From: Metabacillus schmidteae
GTDB lineage: Bacteria; Bacillota; Bacilli; Bacillales; Bacillaceae
Assembly (NCBI RefSeq): GCF_903166545.1
Contig: NZ_CAESCH010000002.1
Location: forward strand, 806,001-870,000
Direction: 5' to 3'
Length of the DNA stretch: 64,000 nt
The notes under the pieces were generated by a model that worked only from the letters and a program-made list of their open reading frames with translations, did not search any database and had not been told where the DNA came from. Positions within the stretch are counted from its first letter, which is position 1. Each line of letters opens with the position of its first letter. Position numbers and translations under genes: made by a program. Below, piece by piece: positions 59,687-64,000 of this stretch.

Positions 59687-59700
59687 TGGGAGCGCTTTAA
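59687..59700 (+). promoter_or_regulatory. Candidate cre site upstream of the sugar-binding lipoprotein
   Basis: TGGGAGCGCTTTAA matches the ideal cre TGAAAGCGCTTTCA at 11 of 14 positions. A second dyad, TTTAAACGGTTTAAA at 59752-59766, could be a LacI-family operator just before the gene. Confidence 0.5.
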
Positions 59701-59785
59701 AAATGTTAAGGAGGTGATGCTAGTTAAATGCTTATGTACATTTGGGAGTAATTTAAACGGTTTAAACGAACAAGGGGGATGAAGA

Positions 59786-61090
59786 ATGAAAAAGTGGTTG
59801 ATGGTCGTTTTGTCTGCATTGATGGTATTCACTCTGGCAGCATGTAGCGGTAGTAGTACAACAGGCAAATCTAGTTCAGATTCAAAAGATAGTAAAGAAG
59901 ATAAAGTCACACTTCGCATCGCTTGGTGGGGTTCTGAACCACGACATGATTACACACTAAAAATGATTGAATTGTATGAAGAACAAAATCCAAACGTAAA
60001 AATTCAACCGGAATACGCTAGCTGGGATGATTATTGGAAAAAGCTAGCGCCTCAAGCATCAGCTAATCAGCTTCCAGATATTATCCAAATGGATCTTTCT
60101 TACATTACACAGTATTCTAACAACAATCAATTAGCAGATTTAAAACCATTCTTCGGAAAAGAAATTGACACAACAGATCTCAGTCAGGATTTTCTTGATG
60201 GAGGAAAAATCGGTGAAAACTATTACGGGCTTAACGGTGGAGTTAACGCGCTTGCTTTCCAATATGATCCTGAACAACTCAAAAAAATTGGTGTAGATAA
60301 AATCTCAGAAGATTGGACTTGGGATGATTATCAAGACATGGCGAAAAAAGCAGCTGATGCTGGTTTGCTTTTTGAAAATGGACCAGGAACCGCTCCTGAT
60401 GTTTCGTTCAATTATTATTTAAGAACAAATGGAAAGAGACTTTACAGTGAAGATGGCACAACATTGGGATATGAAGATGACAAACTATTTACAGACTTCT
60501 TTTCAATGTATGCTGATTTAGTAAAAGCAAAAGCCGTCCAATCACCTGATGCAAGTGCCCAAGTGAAGGGGCTTGAAGATGATCCTGTTGTAAAACAACA
60601 ATCGATCGGCCTAATTCAATGGTCCAACCAGTTTATCGGTATTCAAGAAGCTGCAAACCGTCCACTTGAAATGGTTGGCTTGCCGGGACCAAATGCAGAT
60701 CAAGGACTATTCCTAAAACCAGGCTTGTTCTGGTCAGTTGCCAATAGCTCTAAACATAAAGAGGAAGCCGCTAAATTCATTAATTTCTTAACAAACGATA
60801 TTGAAGCAAATAAATTAATGCTTGGTGACCGTGGTGTTCCAGGATCTCCAAAAGTCCAGGAAGCATTATTACCATTGTTATCACCTGCACAAAAGCAAGT
60901 ATTCAACTATGTAGCTTGGGCAGGAGAAAATAGTTCACCATATAATGGCCCAGATCCAACCAAAGCAGCAGAAGTAATCAATCTATTAAAGAACACAGCT
61001 GATCAAATAGCATATGGAGTTCTAAAGCCGGAGGAAGCAGCCAAACAGTTTAGACAACAGGCGGAGAGTATATTGGCTCAAGGTAAATAA
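59786..61090 (+). CDS. Sugar ABC transporter substrate-binding lipoprotein
   Basis: 434 residues. The signal peptide has lipobox LAAC (Cys20), followed by a Ser/Lys-rich linker. The mature family 1 solute-binding domain begins VTLRIAWWGSEPRHDYT and contains ASWDDYWKKLAPQ (about 72) and GSPKVQEAL (about 351). Such proteins bind mono- or oligosaccharides for CUT1 importers. Neither permeases nor an ATPase follow; downstream is a terminator and unrelated genes. It is orphaned, possibly by the IS insertions upstream. GGGGGATGA precedes the ATG. Confidence 0.87.
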   Translation: MKKWLMVVLSALMVFTLAACSGSSTTGKSSSDSKDSKEDKVTLRIAWWGSEPRHDYTLKMIELYEEQNPNVKIQPEYASWDDYWKKLAPQASANQLPDIIQMDLSYITQYSNNNQLADLKPFFGKEIDTTDLSQDFLDGGKIGENYYGLNGGVNALAFQYDPEQLKKIGVDKISEDWTWDDYQDMAKKAADAGLLFENGPGTAPDVSFNYYLRTNGKRLYSEDGTTLGYEDDKLFTDFFSMYADLVKAKAVQSPDASAQVKGLEDDPVVKQQSIGLIQWSNQFIGIQEAANRPLEMVGLPGPNADQGLFLKPGLFWSVANSSKHKEEAAKFINFLTNDIEANKLMLGDRGVPGSPKVQEALLPLLSPAQKQVFNYVAWAGENSSPYNGPDPTKAAEVINLLKNTADQIAYGVLKPEEAAKQFRQQAESILAQGK

Positions 61091-61104
61091 CTTTTAGTAT
61101 ACAG

Positions 61105-61140
61105 ATAGCTGATCATTATTGATCAGCTATTTGAGTTTTT
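61105..61140 (+). terminator. Terminator after the sugar-binding lipoprotein
   Basis: ATAGCTGATCA (61105-61115) and TGATCAGCTAT (61120-61130) form a perfect 11-bp stem with a four-base loop, followed by TTGAGTTTTT. Confidence 0.85.
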
Positions 61141-61460
61141 AGAGGGGTTTTTGTACCTATTGCTAATTCAGAGTAATGATATAGTAAATAGCCTATAAAC
61201 ACAGCTGAATTTGAGTAGTCCAAACGTTTTAGATCCCTGAAAATGTTGGAAACATAGTGTTTTTTTAATAGATTAGGAACAAGAGAAAAGTGTATTAACA
61301 CTTCTTGAGGAATGAAACACAAGGTCTCTATTCATATCTCTTTTCTTCCGCAAACGGCCAGATTGTGGAGTAACTTTATTTTGCGTAGTAGACTAGATAC
61401 TGTGCAGTAAGTTAAAAAAGCAATGGAGTTTGAGAAGAGACATTTCATATAAATCAAATG
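61141..61460. other. Intergenic region without recognised features
   Basis: About 320 AT-rich bases between the lipoprotein terminator and the terminator of the convergent membrane-protein gene. Short open frames here have no ribosome binding sites. Nothing else was seen. Confidence 0.4.
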
Positions 61461-61462
61461 AA

Positions 61463-61505
61463 AAATCGCCTTTGTTAACGATGTGTTTAAAAGGCGATTT
61501 ATTTT
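61463..61505 (-). terminator. Terminator of the minus-strand membrane-protein gene
   Basis: AAATCGCCTTT (61463-61473) pairs with AAAGGCGATTT (61490-61500); T residues follow on the minus strand side. Confidence 0.8.
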
Positions 61506-61959
61506 ATGCAATTTGTTTTATTATTTTAAAAATTAAAAAGGCTATAATAAAACCTGGTATCATAAAGAGTATTGGTGAAAACACTGGTCCAAGTAAAATT
61601 TCAAATATTTTAATCTTTGAAGAATAGATTAGTCCTATCGTTACGAAATATGCAGCAGTAACAAAAGGCAGAAAGCTGAAGGGAGGAGTTCTACCTTTAG
61701 CATCTTTAATTGCATCCCACATAGCAAAAAAGTATAAGCAAGGATAAAACATAAGCCATTGATAATTGGTTTTTTCAATAGCAGTTAAAATATCTCCATG
61801 AAAACTAAACATAATCGCTAGGTTAAAGTTCGATTTAACATTCACAATAACCTCCAATATTATAAGGGTAATCCCTTTTATATATTTTCGGTTTAAGAGT
61901 TGAGCAAATCCTGGTAATGCTATTGACCATAGTAACTTTTCTTTTTGATCGTTGTTCAT
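61504..61959 (-). CDS. Conserved small membrane protein of unknown function
   Basis: 151 residues with about four helices. The N-terminus SIALPGFAQLLNRKYIKGI (residues about 12-30) is the GxxQ-type opening of TM2/DUF5683-like membrane proteins, and YQWLMFYPCLYFFAMWDAIKDA (about 66-87) looks like a conserved second part. The function is unknown. The ribosome binding site is weak. It is near, but not clearly co-transcribed with, the DUF3231 gene. Confidence 0.65.
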   Translation of the reverse strand: MNNDQKEKLLWSIALPGFAQLLNRKYIKGITLIILEVIVNVKSNFNLAIMFSFHGDILTAIEKTNYQWLMFYPCLYFFAMWDAIKDAKGRTPPFSFLPFVTAAYFVTIGLIYSSKIKIFEILLGPVFSPILFMIPGFIIAFLIFKIIKQIA

Positions 61960-62001
61960 TTAGAAGCATCATCTTTCTTCTAGAGTATAAATGTATACAC
62001 A

Positions 62002-63015
62002 TTATCCTTTTGCTAACCCTTTATGGTTTGGGATTTGTGGAGGCTGTTCTAACCAAGCTTTTTTTATCATTATTTCGACACCATTTTTTGCAAATTGAGC
62101 AACTTCTGTTGTTAGGCGAACATAAGAAGTTGCAATATCTGATCTTAAGGAAGCTGCTGAAGAGGTAGCGTAATTTGATATACTTGATGAAATGATTAAA
62201 GAAGTATGAAACATAATTAATTTATCAGAAAATGGTGATACTGTTGAATCGGTTACTTCCAAATCCCATGGCATTGGTGATGGAAGGTCATCATCTGTTA
62301 AAAGAGTTGTAAAAACTTGCACATGTTTTGTTGCTATTTCCTTCCCTTCTAGACAATAGTTCCGAACTTTTTTAGACTTAGCAACCTGAGCAAAACCTGC
62401 CATAAGAGCTTTACCTAAGGAGTTCGTTTCAACATTCGCTTCTATATGAGTAATTTCTATAACATTTAAAGGTCTATTATTGTTAGTTAAATTTAGTATT
62501 CCGCCTAAATAACTTTTTTTGTCAACAAAGTCAACATGATCGGGCGTTGTAACATAAGGTGGTCTTACAAATAATCCTTTTGACAATAATGTTTCTGCTG
62601 TTTTATTATATAAATCGGTTGAAACTTGAATTGCTTGACTTAGAAATGTACGGACATCAGAATGTGCACTAGTTGCTATGGCTACGCCATAAATAGATAA
62701 ACCCACTTTAGACATATTTTTTAGATAATATAGATACAAAGAATCGGAAAATAAGCGAGGGGCATTGGGACTAACATCCTCATCAGTAAATCCTATTGGC
62801 AATGGTTGGTTATCATTTTGTAGTATTTCTTTACTATAGTTAAAATTTTGAATGGATATATCGAGTGCAAATTGTAAAACTGACTTTATTTCAGGATCAT
62901 CAACATTGGCTAAAAAATATTTCAATATACAAATTGAAAAACTGTTGTTTTGAAAGCTACTCCAAACCACTGAAATCTCAGATGAGGTTAGCCTTGGATT
63001 TTTTTCTTCTCTCAT
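62002..63015 (-). CDS. DUF3231-family protein
   Basis: 337 residues in two similar helical halves of about 165 residues. Family landmarks are LTSSEISVVWSSFQNNS (about 9-25), LPIGFTDEDV (about 72) and, in the second half, IEANVETNSLGKALMAGFAQVAKSK (about 193-217). The domain is a ferritin-like four-helix bundle, common in Bacillus and often found in spores, without a known activity. GGAGG precedes the start. It is another sign of a spore former. Confidence 0.85.
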   Translation of the reverse strand: MREEKNPRLTSSEISVVWSSFQNNSFSICILKYFLANVDDPEIKSVLQFALDISIQNFNYSKEILQNDNQPLPIGFTDEDVSPNAPRLFSDSLYLYYLKNMSKVGLSIYGVAIATSAHSDVRTFLSQAIQVSTDLYNKTAETLLSKGLFVRPPYVTTPDHVDFVDKKSYLGGILNLTNNNRPLNVIEITHIEANVETNSLGKALMAGFAQVAKSKKVRNYCLEGKEIATKHVQVFTTLLTDDDLPSPMPWDLEVTDSTVSPFSDKLIMFHTSLIISSSISNYATSSAASLRSDIATSYVRLTTEVAQFAKNGVEIMIKKAWLEQPPQIPNHKGLAKG

Positions 63016-63381
63016 TTAGTAATCCTCCATAGGTATTATTATTAAATAATATCCTCTTGTTATGGACATTTATTCAGTTTTATTAATAGCTGGTAACTTT
63101 GCTATCTTCTAATAGGGTATTGAATACAATTACAAAGAAAAGTAGTCTTTGATAAGATACAAATACATAAAGTAATGGGGATACTTATCTTGAAGGAGAA
63201 AAACTAATAAAACAAAGTCATTTACTGCACAGTACAAGGATACTATTCAATATAAAAAGGATATTCCACAAACGGGCGCACTTCTTGAGTAAGTGCGTGA
63301 TTTGAATTACCCCTAATTATAGAATAAAAATATAGAGCTACCGTTATTAACAAATCAAATTATCTTAAAAGGGGAGAGTTT
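63016..63381. other. Intergenic region between DUF3231 and a small membrane protein
   Basis: About 365 AT-rich bases. A small inverted repeat GCGCACTT / AAGTGCGT lies near 63276-63297. Nothing else was recognised; divergent promoters are expected here. Confidence 0.4.
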
Positions 63382-63582
63382 ATGGGGAGGTATATTAGCA
63401 TTTTCTTTTTAACTGTAATGGTAAGCGTAGTTCTCTTTTTTATTTTTGGCTCTGTATTCTTTGGAGGAGGAGATCCTGCAGAGGATGCAGTTTACACATT
63501 TGGAACTATAATTGTTATTCTGCTTTCTTTTGTAATTACGCAAATTTACTGCTTTATAAATTTGATTAAAAAGAAATTGTAA
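63382..63582 (+). CDS. Small two-helix membrane protein
   Basis: 66 residues. Helix 1 (about 5-27) and helix 2 (about 38-60) flank an FGGGDPAEDA loop; the C-terminus is Lys-rich (LIKKKL), consistent with both ends in the cytoplasm. AAAAGGGGAGAG precedes ATG 63382. No family is recognised. Confidence 0.6.
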   Translation: MGRYISIFFLTVMVSVVLFFIFGSVFFGGGDPAEDAVYTFGTIIVILLSFVITQIYCFINLIKKKL

Positions 63583-63854
63583 TTTTCATTTGTTTACTTA
63601 ATTCAATTCTAGGGCGCTTATCATGAACATGGATACATTTTGAGTAGCTTTTTGTTTGCAGTAATATCAACTATCGGGCGCTATCCTTGAATACAAGGGG
63701 TAGGCTCTTTTACATTTAAAGGGCCATTTTTCAGAAAAAAAGAGGGATTATTTGTAAGTGAATCGAAGATAACTCAGAAGATGTTATTTAGTTTAACATT
63801 GGACGTTACTCAACATTATGGAGGAAGAAAATTATAAAGAAAGAGGGAGATCTA
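63583..63854. other. Intergenic region with two GGGCGCT-containing segments
   Basis: GGGCGCTTATCATGAA (from about 63613) and GGGCGCTATCCTTGAA (from about 63675) are related short repeats about 62 bases apart. No gene was recognised before the ribosome binding site at 63843-63850. Confidence 0.35.
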
Positions 63855-64000
63855 TTGGATACAAAAGAGATATTGAAGCAGTTCGAACAGGTGGCTACAT
63901 ACTATATTGAAGAATTAAGTAAATATTCGCTAGATGAGTTTACGAGGAAGCCTTCTGAGGATGAATGGTCATTAGGACAAATGTACAATCATTTAATAAA
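63855..64000 (+). CDS. DinB-family protein, N-terminal part (3' end outside window)
   Basis: The first 48 residues of a gene that runs off the window. The start is TTG 63855 behind AGAGGGAG. The segment RKPSEDEWSLGQMYNHLI is the typical end of the first helix pair of DinB/DinB_2 proteins, with the conserved -W-LGQ---H-. These are four-helix metal-binding proteins, some of them thiol-dependent transferases. The rest of the gene is needed to say more. Confidence 0.7.
   Translation, partial: MDTKEILKQFEQVATYYIEELSKYSLDEFTRKPSEDEWSLGQMYNHLI

Overview
The window comes from a low-GC, endospore-forming member of the Bacillaceae. The evidence is strong AAGGAGG ribosome binding sites, TTG/GTG starts, SigA promoters, CcpA cre boxes, a perfect CIRCE, a Zur box, a yybP-ykoY riboswitch, a 30-residue YjcZ-type sporulation peptide and a DUF3231 protein. 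The genus cannot be fixed from the sequence. No rRNA or tRNA genes were seen.

Layout. 1-5.4 kb: fructan use (end of a GH32 enzyme, PfkB fructokinase, a 1235-residue secreted modular GH32). 5.5-10.3 kb: an SDR protein and a heterodimeric BmrCD-like ABC exporter. 10.3-28.3 kb: a pectin/rhamnogalacturonan island with two AraC-type regulators, a rhamnogalacturonan acetylesterase, an alpha/beta hydrolase, a split YtcQ-YtcP-YteP-like importer, a YesL-family protein, GH43, GH105 and GH28 enzymes, an esterase and a pectin methylesterase. The enzymes have no signal peptides, so imported oligomers are probably finished off in the cytoplasm. No ATPase for the importer is present; a shared MsmX-like ATPase elsewhere is the likely partner. 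Two unusual tandem-repeat arrays lie in this island.

28.7-34.7 kb: metal and redox homeostasis. There is a Zur-controlled ZnuA-ZinT zinc lipoprotein, a riboswitch-controlled TerC/YjbE protein, and an operon joining a BlaI-type repressor and a short M56 protease to DoxX, BdbD and BdbC, with three copies of a shared operator. 34.8-51.3 kb: housekeeping and accessory genes (YocH-like cell-wall protein, sugar dehydrogenase lipoprotein, TrhO, HtpG under CIRCE, a MocR regulator with its divergent EamA transporter, isochorismatase, a STAS protein, MHYT-GGDEF-EAL, DUF1835). 51.4-56 kb: a beta-propeller protein, then an Msr-like ABC-F ribosome-protection gene preceded by a 14-codon leader identical to the ErmD leader peptide, then a Gfo/Idh/MocA oxidoreductase.

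56-59.7 kb: two different IS110-family elements that appear to be inserted in one copy of a MITE-like repeat, which has three more copies in the window. 59.7-64 kb: an orphan sugar-binding lipoprotein, small membrane proteins, DUF3231 and the start of a DinB-family gene. The strongest leads are the ErmDL leader in front of an ABC-F gene, the BlaI/M56-DoxX-BdbDC operon, and the nested IS110 elements with candidate bridge RNAs.
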